NCBI RefSeq assembly: GCF_016097555.1
Contig: NC_054701.1
Span: forward strand, 35,757,511 to 35,821,510
DNA from: Gigantopelta aegis
Taxonomy: Eukaryota > Mollusca > Gastropoda > Neomphalida > Peltospiridae
Direction of reading: 5' to 3'
DNA length: 64,000 bases
The first letter of the stretch is position 1, and each line of letters begins with the position of its first letter. Positions 1 through 10,476 of this stretch are shown here, piece after piece. A program made the position numbers and the translations under genes. Below the pieces are notes generated by a model. It was given only the letters and a program-made list of their open reading frames with translations. It ran no database searches and was not told where the DNA came from.

Positions 1-187
1 AGCTAAATCTGCTACTCCTGAGAATTTGAGGAAGTTAATTATTCATCATATACTTCATATACATAAAGTCCGGTTTTAAGAGGTATCCGGTTTAGAGAGG
101 TTCTGCTCAGATATTTAAAAAGGGACCATGAAAAACATCCGGTTTTGAGGGAATTCCGGTTTACAGAGGGTTCGGTTTTGAGAGGTT

Positions 188-190
<3 letters not shown>
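1..190 (-). mobile_element. Terminal fragment of a pogo/Tigger-like DNA transposon
   Basis: Several degenerate copies of a TCCGGTTTTGAGAGG-like motif lead to an end that reads, on the minus strand, AGTGAAACCTCTCAAAACCG. This style of terminus is familiar from pogo/Tigger elements. Only the end is present and no transposase is visible. A TA run abuts it. Confidence 0.45.

Positions 191-263
<73 letters not shown>
191..263. repeat. (TA)n microsatellite
   Basis: About 36 TA units directly abut the pogo-like terminus, consistent with the TA preference of that superfamily. Confidence 0.95.
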
Positions 264-265
<2 letters not shown>

Positions 266-859
266 CCCTACCATAAGTATATCATTGAATGGGAATGCAG
301 AGATAGTTTTACCACTTGCTGAATTTATCATTTTTTAGAATGTAAATACAACTGCGGAAAATTATTACTTTCAACTTTCTTTTGGTAACAACGCTTACCA
401 TTATTTCGATTTAAAAAAAAACCAAAACATTTTATTCTTATAGAATTTATCAAAGTTTGACAACTACATACTGTAGATACTGAACATATCATATATATAC
501 ATGTGTATATACATTACATATATACATATGTATACACACACACGCTATATATATATATATATAAATCTGAAAACGATTTACTTAAGTATTCATTGATAAT
601 TTATGTATATGTATTTCTTTAATGACACCAGGTCATGTTGACAAGCTGTCCTGACAGGGTTTTGTAACAGGGATTTTGTAAATAATGAAACGTGCACAAA
701 ACTCGTTTATCATGTTGTCTATTAATGGTTACATTTTCACTTTGATCAATATTTTATTTTTAGACTGGTGCATGATACAAAACCTATTGTCAAAAATGCT
801 ATACCAGTGACAAGCTACGTATTACCATCTCAATGGAGACATTCTCTGATTGGGTTTTT
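264..859. other. AT-rich stretch without a recognisable gene
   Basis: Short TA and CA runs near 486-562 and no coding signal. I see nothing else in it. Confidence 0.6.
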
Positions 860-930
860 CCCGTTCCATCCATTGTCTCACGACAGGAATATCAAAGGAT
901 ATGATATGTACTGTCCTGTCTGTGGGAAGG

Positions 931-978
<48 letters not shown>

Positions 979-1135
979 GGTATATATAAAGATCCCTTCT
1001 TGTTAATAAAAAAATGTAGTATGTTTCCTCTAAGACTACATGTCAACAGTTCCCAAATGTTTGACATCCAGTAGTTAACTATTAATAGACCAATGTTCTC
1101 TAGTGATGTTGTTAAACAAAATAAACTTGAACTTT
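860..1135 (+). mobile_element. Diverged tRNA-headed SINE (head 2 / tail 2)
   Basis: The core (GATCCCTT near 991) and the tail (TTGACATCC...GTTGTTAAACAAAA) match the other SINEs, but the head is badly eroded. A TA run of about 40 bases (935-976) has expanded inside the core. This is one of the oldest-looking copies here. Confidence 0.6.
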
Positions 1136-1230
1136 AGATACATATTTTACAGCGATTGTCAATTTCTTCTAGCATAGCTCATGGTCTGATTTCTCATGAT
1201 GAAATGAACTTCATGACGTCATCGAGAGTT

Positions 1231-1621
1231 AACCGGCCTCGGTGGCGTCGTGGTTGGGCCATCTGTCTACAGGCTGGTAGGTATTGGGTTCGGATCCCAG
1301 TCGAGGCATGGGATTGTTAATCCAGATACCGACTCCAAACCCTGAGTGAGTGCTCCGCAAGGCTCAATGGGTAGGTGTAAACCACTTGCACCGACCAGTG
1401 ATCCATAACTGGTTCCACAAAGGGCATGGTTTGTGCAATCCTGCCTGTGGGAAGCGCAAATAAAAGATCCCTTGCTGCTAATCGGTAAGAGTAGCCCATG
1501 TAATGGCGACAGCGGGTTTCCTCTCAAAATCTGTGTGGTCCTTAACCATATGTCTGACGCCATATAACCGTAAATAAAATGTGTTGAGTACGTCGTTAAA
1601 TAAAACATTTCTTTCTTTCTT
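1231..1621 (+). mobile_element. SINE, head 1 / tail 1
   Basis: tRNA-type head GGCCTCGGTGGCGTCGTGG with a B-box-like GGTTCGGATCCC, the shared core (AAAAGATCCCTTGCTGCTAA), then tail 1 (CATATAACCGTAAATAAAAT) ending in a TTTC run. TCATCGAG occurs just before and just after it, a plausible target-site duplication. Confidence 0.85.
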
Positions 1622-1677
1622 TCATCGAGTTATTTTTCGAGATAATGCCATAGTGAATAATCCATAAGGTTGTTTTG

Positions 1678-1910
1678 TTTAACGACACCACTAGAGCACA
1701 TTGATTTATTAACCATCGCTACTGGATGTCAAATATTTGGTAATTTTGACATAGTCAGAGAGGAAACCCGCTACATTTTTCCATACCACGGCCGTTGATA
1801 TACCAGTCGTGGTGCATTGGCTGCAACGAGAACTAACCCAATGGGCCCACCGACGGGATCGATCCCAAACCGACCTTGCATAAAGCGAGCGCTTTACCAC
1901 TTCCCGCCCC
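1678..1910 (-). mobile_element. SINE, head 2 / tail 2, internally deleted
   Basis: Tail 2 (TTTAACGACACCACTAGAGC on the plus strand) and head 2 (CGAGCGCTTTACCAC) are present, but part of the core is missing. Confidence 0.8.
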
Positions 1911-2069
1911 TCTTTAAAAAGAAAATATCAAAATGTTGGTGAGATAAACAACTCTCAAAGAAGTATTATAGTGCATTTTATCATGTGGGAAAAATGACGT
2001 CGGACCACCATATGTCAGATCATCATTTTTATTACGTATAGCTGATAAGGAGAAGCATCACAATGGTAT

Positions 2070-2070
<1 letters not shown>

Positions 2071-2118
<48 letters not shown>
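2071..2118. repeat. (TA)n microsatellite
   Basis: A perfect TA run of about 48 bases. Confidence 0.95.
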
Positions 2119-2121
<3 letters not shown>

Positions 2122-2424
2122 TTTAACCATTAGTATACAATATATTAAACTGGTTTTGTGAAAATTGTCTGTGTTCAATGTTGCATATATTTTCCTATAT
2201 AACTGTTCAACTGTATAATGTGGGATGAAAATAAAACGAGAGATTACTCCATTTAAAGGCACTATCGCATTCAAAACAGATTGGTTGAAGATTACATATG
2301 TCGCGTCTTATGTCAGGTTATTTCAACACAAACATCACACCTACAGTGGATTTTTTCTCCTGAAACAATATGTAGCGGGACGCTACGCCTTACCTGTGTA
2401 AGTAAGCTCTTTGATGTCGTTTAA

Positions 2425-2707
2425 AGGCATACTGTCACAGATTAAAGAACCCCATTTCTCTAAAAATGAATAATAAATGAAAATTACATGAATATTTGGA
2501 AACCAAATCTAGCTATATAATATTAGTTTTGAATTATAGACCATTGCCATAATTCAATTATTTTTACAAAATATCATTAATAAGTGGAGTATGATGGCTA
2601 CGTACATTGTTGAATAAAGTACATTTTGGGACAAATCAAATTTATATATTTTTAGGTAATACTTTGTTAGGCTATTTAATAGGTCAGTGGTCTGTGACAA
2701 TATGCCT
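2425..2707. mobile_element. TTAA-flanked MITE
   Basis: Ends AGGCATACTGTCAC and GTGACAATATGCCT are inverted repeats, and TTAA lies at both sides (2421-2424 and 2708-2711). Copies at 33482 and 62011 share these ends. TTAA duplications point to a piggyBac- or Kolobok-type transposase acting in trans. It has no coding capacity. Confidence 0.85.
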
Positions 2708-2810
2708 TTAAGTTCAGTCATTTAAGAATTGACCGCAACTGTTTTTTGGTTCATGCAATGATGCAAGTATGAACCGAAAAACCGATGAGTACACTGTATG
2801 AAATAATATT

Positions 2811-3112
2811 TTTTGTTTAACGACACCATAAGAGCACACTGATTTATTAATCATCGGCTATTGGATGTAAAACATATGGTCATTTTGACACAGTCATAGA
2901 GAGGAAACCTGTTACATTTTTCCATTAGTAGCAAGGGATCTTTTATATGCACCATCCCAGAGACAGGATAGCACATACCACGGCCTTTGATATACCAGTC
3001 GTGGTGCACTGGCTGTGACGAGAAATAGCCCAATGGGCCCACGGACGGGGATTGATCCCAGACCGACCGCGTATCAGGCGAGCGCTTTACCACTGGGCTA
3101 CGTCCCGCACCC
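2811..3112 (-). mobile_element. SINE, head 2 / tail 2
   Basis: Complete copy: tail 2 at the left, shared core, and head 2 at the right (GCGCTTTACCACTGGGCTAC). Same position in units B, C and D, so it predates the duplication. Confidence 0.85.
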
Positions 3113-3670
3113 TGTACACTGTATGAGACCGCGTAGCTGATAAGCTGCGACCGACGCCTTAACTTCTTCTGTTCAAAGTTGTCAGTGTCTGTTGTCATGG
3201 TGTCCGCTTCCTTGTTGTCACAGTTGTCGCAATCAATTTCACTCCCTTGCATTCAACTTTTTCAGTTATCGGGACAATTGTTTTCCTGTGCGACTTGTCC
3301 AAATTCAAATCCAAAATCAAAGAACTGAACGTTATATTTTTGACGTTCATGCGATGATAAACACCAAAACCATTTTACACACTGTATGAATGGCGTAGAT
3401 CACATGATAGCATTTTAACCAATCCAGACGCCTATTACAAAACAGTAATTATAAAATGGAATTATAACTTTTTGGAAGCAGTGTTTTCCTCAGCATGTTT
3501 TTCCTGCGTTGCCAATCTTACTGTGACTGCTTCATTAAATCCGTCACTGTCACTGTCACTATCATCAAACGACTCACTGGCACGTTCATGCACACTGCAC
3601 ACTCATCCTGATTAATCTCACATCTTTCACAAAGAAAAATGTTATTGCAGTTTCTCGCATAATGTCCTTT
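3113..3670 (-). pseudogene. Zinc-knuckle relic, unit A, left part
   Basis: Minus-strand coding-like pieces shared by all four units: an acidic, Lys/Arg-containing stretch starting MQGSEIDCDNC (stop side near 3113, start at 3252) and a CCHC-type region with a DSDSDS run (3490-3670). The remainder lies at 6531-6600 because the DIRS-like element sits inside it. Most likely a decayed retroelement ORF1, though a host CCHC gene is possible. Confidence 0.5.
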
Positions 3671-3678
3671 CCCTTGAT

Positions 3679-4052
3679 CTTCCAACACTCCCATAGAAAA
3701 CACACACTTCAATAAATATTGAATTATTTATTGATATAAGCGCTAGGCCTGACCGACCGACGAAAATTATACACTATATCATTCTAAAAACTCTTACAAA
3801 ACAAAACACCCAACTTGTCCCGTCGGTCTCCTAGGCTGAATAACACGTGCTTCATCCAGCACGTGCAAAACAACTCATCACTACGCCACCTATGGGAGCT
3901 CATCCCAAATCAAGGGAAACTAATTTCCGTCTAATTCTCTACGATCAAACGACGAAAATTACATTTCCCTTGCTCTTCCAACACTCCCATAGAAAACATA
4001 CACTTCATTAAATATTGAATTATTTATTGATATAAGCGCTAGGCCTGACCGA
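3679..4052. repeat. DIRS-like 3' split direct repeats
   Basis: Two copies of a block of about 77 bases containing ATATAAGCGCTAGGCCTGAC (3679-3757 and 3976-4052) flank a block (about 3808-3967) that is repeated at 6373-6530. This nested direct-repeat arrangement is diagnostic for PAT/Ngaro-type elements. Confidence 0.85.
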
Positions 4053-4112
4053 CTGAATTAAAAGAACGGGCAAACTGACAAAACAGTAAATCTACCATTT
4101 TTATGTTTAAAA

Positions 4113-4881
4113 TTATAAACCTAAACGTTTCGAAACTTTTAATCTCTCACAAAAAGCATCTTTAACATAGCCATCTTTGGCATTCTCACTAATCCATCTT
4201 CCATGCCTCTTAAACAATCTATCAGGAACACCGTTTAAAGCAGCTGCTGTTGCGCCACCGGAACGTAATGAATGAAACCCATACTGTGTAATATCTTCAA
4301 CATGTGGTTGAAAAGCTTCAAGAAACAATTCCCTTAAAGTAGTATATGAGACCAGCCACTTCTAAGGCAGCCACGCCTAAAAACTGTCATACAGAACAGC
4401 AATTCTAATGGGTTTCTCAACATTTCTGACTTTATATCCATCTTTTAAAGCACTCGGACAACAAAAAAGATATCTATCCTCAATATCTCTCATTGCTGTC
4501 CATGTTAAAAAACGTTCAATATTAACAACTGGACACAACTTGGTACCAGTTCTAGCAATCAGCACCCAAGCACCATCACGATACTTATCAGTTTTACTCG
4601 ATTCTATAAACACTCATATGAGTACTGTCTATCACAATATCAGAAAGTCGCAAATGAAGTAGCTCTTCACTTCTTAGAAACACAGCATAAGACAATAGAC
4701 ATGCACAAATAATCCTTTGATTTTTAACATTTCCTTCAGAATATACACGATCATACATATCTGATAACATTCTCACAGTTATTGGATCTTTCTTATTAAC
4801 TGGTTTAGATAACCGTCTTTTTCCTGCCTCCAATATATGTTGTACTAGCTTAGAATCAGTAGGTGACTGAAAATCATACAA
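4113..4881 (-). pseudogene. DIRS-like element: tyrosine-recombinase region (fossil part)
   Basis: C-terminal recombinase signature HSLRSGGATAAA followed by GRWISENAKDGYV, matching the HxxR...Y layout of tyrosine recombinases in DIRS/Ngaro elements. This explains integration without target-site duplication. Fossil. Confidence 0.85.
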
Positions 4882-4954
4882 ATTATGCGCCCAGTTAATA
4901 CTATGAAAAGCATTAATAACCGAACTCGAGTGTTAGCAGTTTGAATCAAAGAAG

Positions 4955-5560
4955 CTAAATATAGTGCCACATGAAAAGAATCAGCTGGCAAAATGAAAAC
5001 CCCAAATATTCTGTATGAGGTAAAAATATATAAATAAAATGATATGCTGAATGAAAATCGAATTTAAACATCCAACAGTCATTTTCTAAAAACATCAAGA
5101 CAATTCTTAGATCTTCAAATTTTACCGATTGTTTCCACAAATGCATATTAACTAATCTCAAATCTAATATAAGTCTCTTTTTCCCGTTATTCTGAACTGA
5201 AACACTCAAAGGATTAACCACATATGGAACATGTTCACACTGCTCTATCAAGCCTCTTTTACATAATTCATCAAATGCACCCGTAACAAATACTTTCTCG
5301 GTTAAAGCAGATAAATTGTTTCTTGAAAATGTTCTTACTGGTTTAGAAAAAACGGTATTTTATACCCACTTTGTATCACATCCAAAATAAAATTATTAGC
5401 CCCAATATCACTCCAAAATCGTATATTACATTTTAAACGGCCTTTAACAATATCTTTTTGACCATGTTCATATTCATACTAATCATGTGTAAAATTATTA
5501 TCATTACAAACACAACCAAAATACTTATCCGTCAATTCTTTAGTCTGTGTAGAACATTCC
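4955..5560 (-). pseudogene. DIRS-like element: reverse-transcriptase region (fossil part)
   Basis: Shows the RT-like signatures RLILDLRLVN and FKFDFHSAYH, typical of DIRS-group polymerases, where the latter holds the first catalytic aspartate region. Fossil. Confidence 0.75.
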
Positions 5561-5575
5561 GCTTTCTTTGTTGTC

Positions 5576-6418
5576 TCACTTGGACCCACTTAACTGGTCG
5601 GGTTTAACTCGACTTGTGTAGGGGCAATCTTTTCGGAAATGTGAAAATTCTCCACACGAGAAACAGGCTCCGCCAAAACTTGACCCGTGTCGGAAATAAG
5701 GGCCGGACTGATCACGAAAGGGCGAACGCCTTGAAGACTGTTGTAATACCATTCTATTCCCAGAATGGACCGCAACGGAGCCTCCCCACTGAGAATTTGA
5801 AACACCACCGCCACTGCCAACTGAACTAGACACCCCCATTGAAGACCGGATCTTCCCTGGTTTATTCCGCGAGACTTTCTTCTTCCGTAAAGCACGAGCC
5901 TCCGCCTTGAAAATACGCGACTCGTCATCCGTGTTCGCTTGCAAGCGGGTTAACCTGATATTCGCACACTGTTCCCCAACCGTCTTCTGAAGTATTAGCA
6001 ATACGTGTCAGTTTATTACGTTCCTTAATTTGTCACTACATTCGTTCAGTGTCTCAGACAAATAATCAAACTTCTTATATTCCAAAGCCCACAAAGCCTG
6101 TCGCAAACTATCCTGTATGTCTACGTTAAAAGTGTACTGAATTTTGTTACCTTTGTAACGCCAAGTTAAATCACATTCGGTTTTAATCTTTTTCACCTCG
6201 GATGTAACTAACACCGAATTATTACGAACTTCTTCCTTAAACGAATTCAAATCATCCTTTAGTCCTCTAACTTCAACCAAAAGCTGTTGCAGTGTATTTT
6301 GTATTTCACAATTAAGAGTATTAACCTGTTCAGGTTCTGCCATAACGCAAACGAACAACACAAACAAAGAACCCAACTTGTCCCGTCGGTCTCCTAGGCC
6401 GAATAGCACGTGCTTCAT
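5576..6418 (-). pseudogene. DIRS-like element: gag-like region (fossil part)
   Basis: An N-terminal part rich in charged, coiled-coil-like sequence, followed by a basic, Gly/Ser-rich part with a zinc knuckle (CFSCGEFSHFRKDC). Such a knuckle is usual for the first ORF of DIRS and Ngaro relatives. Part of a broken element. Confidence 0.7.
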
Positions 6419-6530
6419 CCAGCACGTTCAAAACAACTCATCACTACGCCACCTATGGGAGCTCATCCCAAATCAAGGGAAAATAATTTCCGTCTAATTC
6501 TCTACGATCAAACGACGAAAATTACATTTT

Positions 6531-6610
6531 CCTTTCCAAAAATGACACTCAATTTGGGACAGTCTTTAATCACATGACAGTCCGACCTGCAGTTATGCTT
6601 GAATAATCCG
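6531..6610 (-). pseudogene. Zinc-knuckle relic, unit A, right part
   Basis: Continues the relic interrupted at 3670. It corresponds to the region around 31340-31400 in unit B. Confidence 0.6.
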
Positions 6611-6725
6611 GCCAGTTACAGAAAAGTGGTCTCCTTACATTAGCGATCTATGCGTATGTCTACTCTGCTATTGCATTTTCTATTAATTCATCGTATAAAA
6701 AGTGCACTATTACGTGTCACAATGT

Positions 6726-6751
6726 CAGGGCCGTACCCTGATCAAAATCCT

Positions 6752-6782
<31 letters not shown>

Positions 6783-6926
6783 TACTTTTTTTATAAACAA
6801 ATGAAACGCTATACAAATTAAACCCTGAGATGTGTATGCTATTTTCTGGTGTAAAAAAAAAAGTAAGATTCTCAGGGGAGGGGGCAACTGCCCCTCCCCC
6901 CCCCCCCTCTGGAGGGTACGGCTTTG
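6726..6926. mobile_element. hAT-type MITE, unit A
   Basis: Ends CAGGGCCGTACCCT and GGGTACGGCTTTG form an imperfect inverted repeat, flanked by CACAATGT and CACAATTGT, close to an 8-bp duplication. CAGGG termini and 8-bp duplications are hAT-like. Long G and C runs lie just inside the ends. Confidence 0.75.
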
Positions 6927-7267
6927 CACAATTGTATTGCTTTTTGTATCTTTCGTGTGTGTTTTCTTCATAATATCTAAATATGGTTGCTTGAGTCATC
7001 CGACTAGTTACAGAAAAGTAGTGCGAGTCAGTGGTGGAGGTGTGTGTATTAGGAGTGGCTTAAATGTTTTCGGTTCATCGAGATATGAACAAAAAAAAGT
7101 AAGCACCTCTCGACCAATCAGATTGCTGTAAAGCGTATAAACGCAAAGAAAATTTAATTATTTCAACTTATTCTCGTGCTTATATCCAATTAAGGTTTAA
7201 GCACACTGTCTTGGGCACACCTCGGCTATCTGGGATGTCTGTCCAGGACAGTGGGTTAGTTGTTAGT

Positions 7268-7440
7268 ATTTAATGAAAACGAAGAGGGTGTAGTGGTCTT
7301 ACGCCTACCCATTGAGTCGTTAAAACTCGCTCTGGGTGGAAGCCGGTACCGGGCTGCGAACTCTGTATCTACCAGCATTATGTCCGGTAGACGTCCTTTA
7401 AGTTTCTTACACCTACTACCTCTACTCGGTTGATGATGAT
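7268..7440 (-). mobile_element. Third-family SINE, unit A, head eroded
   Basis: On the minus strand, a tRNA-like B box (GGTTCGCAGCCCG in the better copies) and a short body. Part of the A-box side present in units B, C and D is missing here. A GATGATGATG tail-like run follows at the right. Confidence 0.65.
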
Positions 7441-7658
7441 GAACAAATTAATTAATAAATCAATAAATCAATCAGTTTATTATGCCGAAGCTAAAAGCAG
7501 CCATTGACGGTAACAAACAAAATACAGTGCATAGTTATTAATACAACAGTGTTACAAATATACATCTAAATAAAATATGATACCAAACAACATTTAAAAA
7601 ATGAAAAAATACGAAACACGTAAGTGTATATAAGAAATTAATGATTAATTAATATAAT

Positions 7659-7660
<2 letters not shown>

Positions 7661-7707
<47 letters not shown>
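7661..7707. repeat. (TAG)n microsatellite, unit A
   Basis: About 16 TAG units. The same locus is much longer in units B and D. Confidence 0.95.
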
Positions 7708-7708
<1 letters not shown>

Positions 7709-8664
7709 ATAGAGGAGGAAACAAGAACTATGACAGTAACATTTTACGTTTTTGCATTGCAGCACAAATAAATGTTAATAGATCTAATAAAAAACACGAT
7801 ATATTCACCTTCAATTTTTTTTAAATTACAAAGAGTGTATAGTCGTATAGAGTGTAATGGAGAATGTATGAAGAAGTGTAGATTTGTGGAAAAATAAGCC
7901 TCGTAGGTGCGAGTTAATTATTTTTCATGAATCTACACTTCCGAGTGCATTATCCAAATTAATCCATTATTCATTAAAACAAATGACGTGACTGCTGAAT
8001 TAACTTCCATGTTATCCTTTTTAATTAAAATATATTTTTTTAAATGGCAAAGAATTTTTTTACAAAACTAATAACCCAAAACCATCCTTTCGGACATAAC
8101 CTGAACGATTCGATCAGGAAATACTCGACAGCGGATCATTGGTGTTAAGTGGGATGCACGTGCTAAACGTGTAATCTCTGGTTTCCGATTTAGTTTCCGA
8201 CAATCTTCGCTGTGTTCCACCAGAATAGATTACTATCACTAGTATCAGGTTTATAAGTCTTAAATTACATTTTTGTTTGATTATGCAGACGTTTGGCCTC
8301 ATGGGCTAAAGCGTTATACTTGTTTACAATGAATACGTTCAATAGTGGGTTCGAATCCGTGACCTGGATGCATAAAAAGTTATAATTGCATTGTTTCGCA
8401 GGTGTTGATTCTTGAAAAACAATCTACACCTAGAACAATAGTGTGACGTCACAGGTTTGAATTAACTAGGAATATTGTTAAGTCTACCATTTATAATATT
8501 GATATTTAGCACACTACACCTTAAAGTTAAACAAAGCAGCCGTATATTTTGTACAAGATATACTATCTAAATATACCTCACAACAGTAATCAGTTATAAA
8601 CTTGCAATAGTTTCTTAAGCATGAAGACGTTGAAATGTTACCAAACACATTTTGGATAACTGAT
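7708..8664. other. Duplicated noncoding module without a gene
   Basis: AT-rich and closely matched at 32530-33470 (unit B) and 60776-61990 (unit D). No coding signal. A tRNA-like snippet near 8300-8360 (GGCCTCATGGGCTAAAGCG...GGGTTCGAATCC) resembles a SINE or tRNA head. It keeps a single TTAA at 8711-8714 where units B and D carry a MITE. Confidence 0.6.
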
Positions 8665-10280
8665 CTACAAGTCACTGTTTAGTGTTTTGTTGTGATACAG
8701 TTGATACATCTTAAGACTCCCAAAGATACCAAAATCCAAGTTCTTGTAACAAAACATTAACACACATTGCCCAGTTTTTACACTTAGTAATAGTGTTAGC
8801 ATTTTCTGTAGTATTCTATACATTTTGTAGATACGAGAATCCGTATGAATTAGTTTTAACCAATACATTAATAGTCTCTGTTTACATACAACAGAGATAG
8901 GTAACCTTCCAATCTCTAACAAAATAGCGTTATGTTTTCATTTATTTCGAGATCACACTAAACGCAGTAAATTGTCAATTTATTTAATAATATATGCAAA
9001 CCATTTTCGATTTAAAAAATAAAATTATATCGTCTGCCTAATTAAGCATAAATAAAGAAATGTCCTCTGTTTTGTCTTCAGAAAGTCTATCCACCATCAG
9101 TAAATGGCATGTCATCAATATATTTGTCTAAATACGCAAGCTGAATACTATCGCTTTCAATTCCTGTACGAGAATTCATATCTCCACAAATATGCACACA
9201 GCCATTTTGTAAAAACATTAAGATACCATGTTTAGTGCTTCAAAATCAAAACAATTTTTCTATATAAATTCTATGAACATTTGAACTAACTGGTGAAATA
9301 TAGACTAACTATATAAACATGTCCTGATTAACTTTGAAGAAATCTTTACATAACTTCAACCACAAAATACCCTTGTAACCACATTCAATCAGATTAATAT
9401 CTTTTTCTGAAGTAGCTCTATAAAATATAGATACACCGCCCGTATTACGTTTGGCCCGAGTATCTTTACTTAACCTTGGACAATGAACTGACGTATAACT
9501 GTCTAAAATGGGAGAATGTGGGTTTTTTTTAGATAACCATATTTTAGTTAAAAATATAATATCATATTTACACAAAAATTCAATGACATCAGGGCCACTA
9601 AGTTTTCTTTCAAGACTTTCATAGTTAAAACACAAAAATTATACTTGCTCCTCATCGCTGTTCTATACCCAACTCTCGGACCATCGTGAATAAAAAAAAA
9701 GTTTGTTATATTTAACGACGCCACTAGAGCACATTGATTTTTTATCTTATCATCGGCTATTGGACGTCAAACATATCGTCATTCTGAAACTGTTTTTTAG
9801 AGGAAACCCGCTGTCGCCACATCGGCTACTCTTTTACGATAGGCAGCAAGGGATCTTTCATTTGCGCTTCCCACAGGCAGGATAGCACAAACCATGGCCT
9901 ATGTTGAACCAGTTATGGATCACTGGTCGGTGCAAGTGGTTTACACCTACCCATTGAGCCTTGCGTAGCACTCACTCAGGGTTTGGAGTCGATATCTGGA
10001 TTAAAAAGCCCATGCCTCGACAGGGATCAGAACCCAGTACCTACCAGTCTGTAGTCCGATGGTTTAACCACTGCGCCACCGAGGCCGGACCATCATGAAT
10101 ACGTCCATTCACATACAGTTTATCAGCAGACAGTTTCATATTTATCCCAGTCCCTCTCAGACGTTTCATCAAAGGAGTTAGTTTCTTTCGCCGTTCTTGA
10201 ACATCTCGCGGTAATTGCTCTCCAATCCTTGAAGATTTTTTGCTGCTCCCCGAACTCGTTCCCTTACGCGACAACATCTA
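8665..10280 (-). mobile_element. LINE relic (ORF1 end, endonuclease, post-RT part), unit A
   Basis: Minus strand, in LINE order: the ORF1 C-terminus (LPRDVQERRKKLTPLMKRLR...DKLYVNGRIH, 10102-10277); then an APE-type endonuclease (DIIFLTKIWLS at about 9530, then MNSRTGIESDS near 9170); then a post-RT piece (EIGRLPISVVCKQRLLMYW, 8665-8922). The polymerase is missing. A SINE interrupts it at 9692-10086. Decayed and shared with units B, C and D. Confidence 0.75.
9692..10086 (-). mobile_element. Mosaic SINE, head 1 / tail 2
   Basis: Head 1 at the right (complement of GGCCTCGGTGGCGCAGTGG), common core, and tail 2 at the left. Target-site duplication GGACCATCRTGAATA at 9678-9691 and 10087-10101. 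The same insertion is in units B and D, so it predates them. Confidence 0.88.
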
Positions 10281-10476
10281 TTAATAGGGTCGTACCTAGC
10301 TTAAAATAACTGGAAGGGGAGGTGCTGATAAAAGACGAACCACAACACACTATATTCTCCCGCTAGGCAAAAAAAGGTTATTTTGAACCATTACAAAACT
10401 ATTTTCAGTAGTGTGCTCTTTTGCAACTGCTTCCCTGCATATCTCTTTTGCTAGGTACAGCTCTGCTTAATCCTGT

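Larger units (their letters stand above)
3671..6530 (-). mobile_element. Fossil DIRS-like (PAT/Ngaro-type) tyrosine-recombinase retrotransposon
   Basis: Minus-strand order: gag-like region, reverse transcriptase, tyrosine recombinase. The ends have the split direct repeat layout typical of this group: one block at about 6373-6530, then, after the coding part, blocks at about 3976-4052, 3808-3967 and 3679-3757, giving A1...B1-A2-B2. It lies in the zinc-knuckle relic of unit A only; units B, C and D have the uninterrupted sequence. The element is broken, with several breaks, and is shorter than its relatives. Its absence from the other units makes it younger than the duplication. Confidence 0.85.

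Noticed and set aside
768-1074. Open frames over the TA repeat at 935-976
   Set aside because: Alternating Ile-Tyr translation of a microsatellite inside a SINE.
1267-1608. 113-residue minus-strand frame
   Set aside because: Lies wholly within a SINE on the opposite strand. The same frame recurs in other SINE copies.
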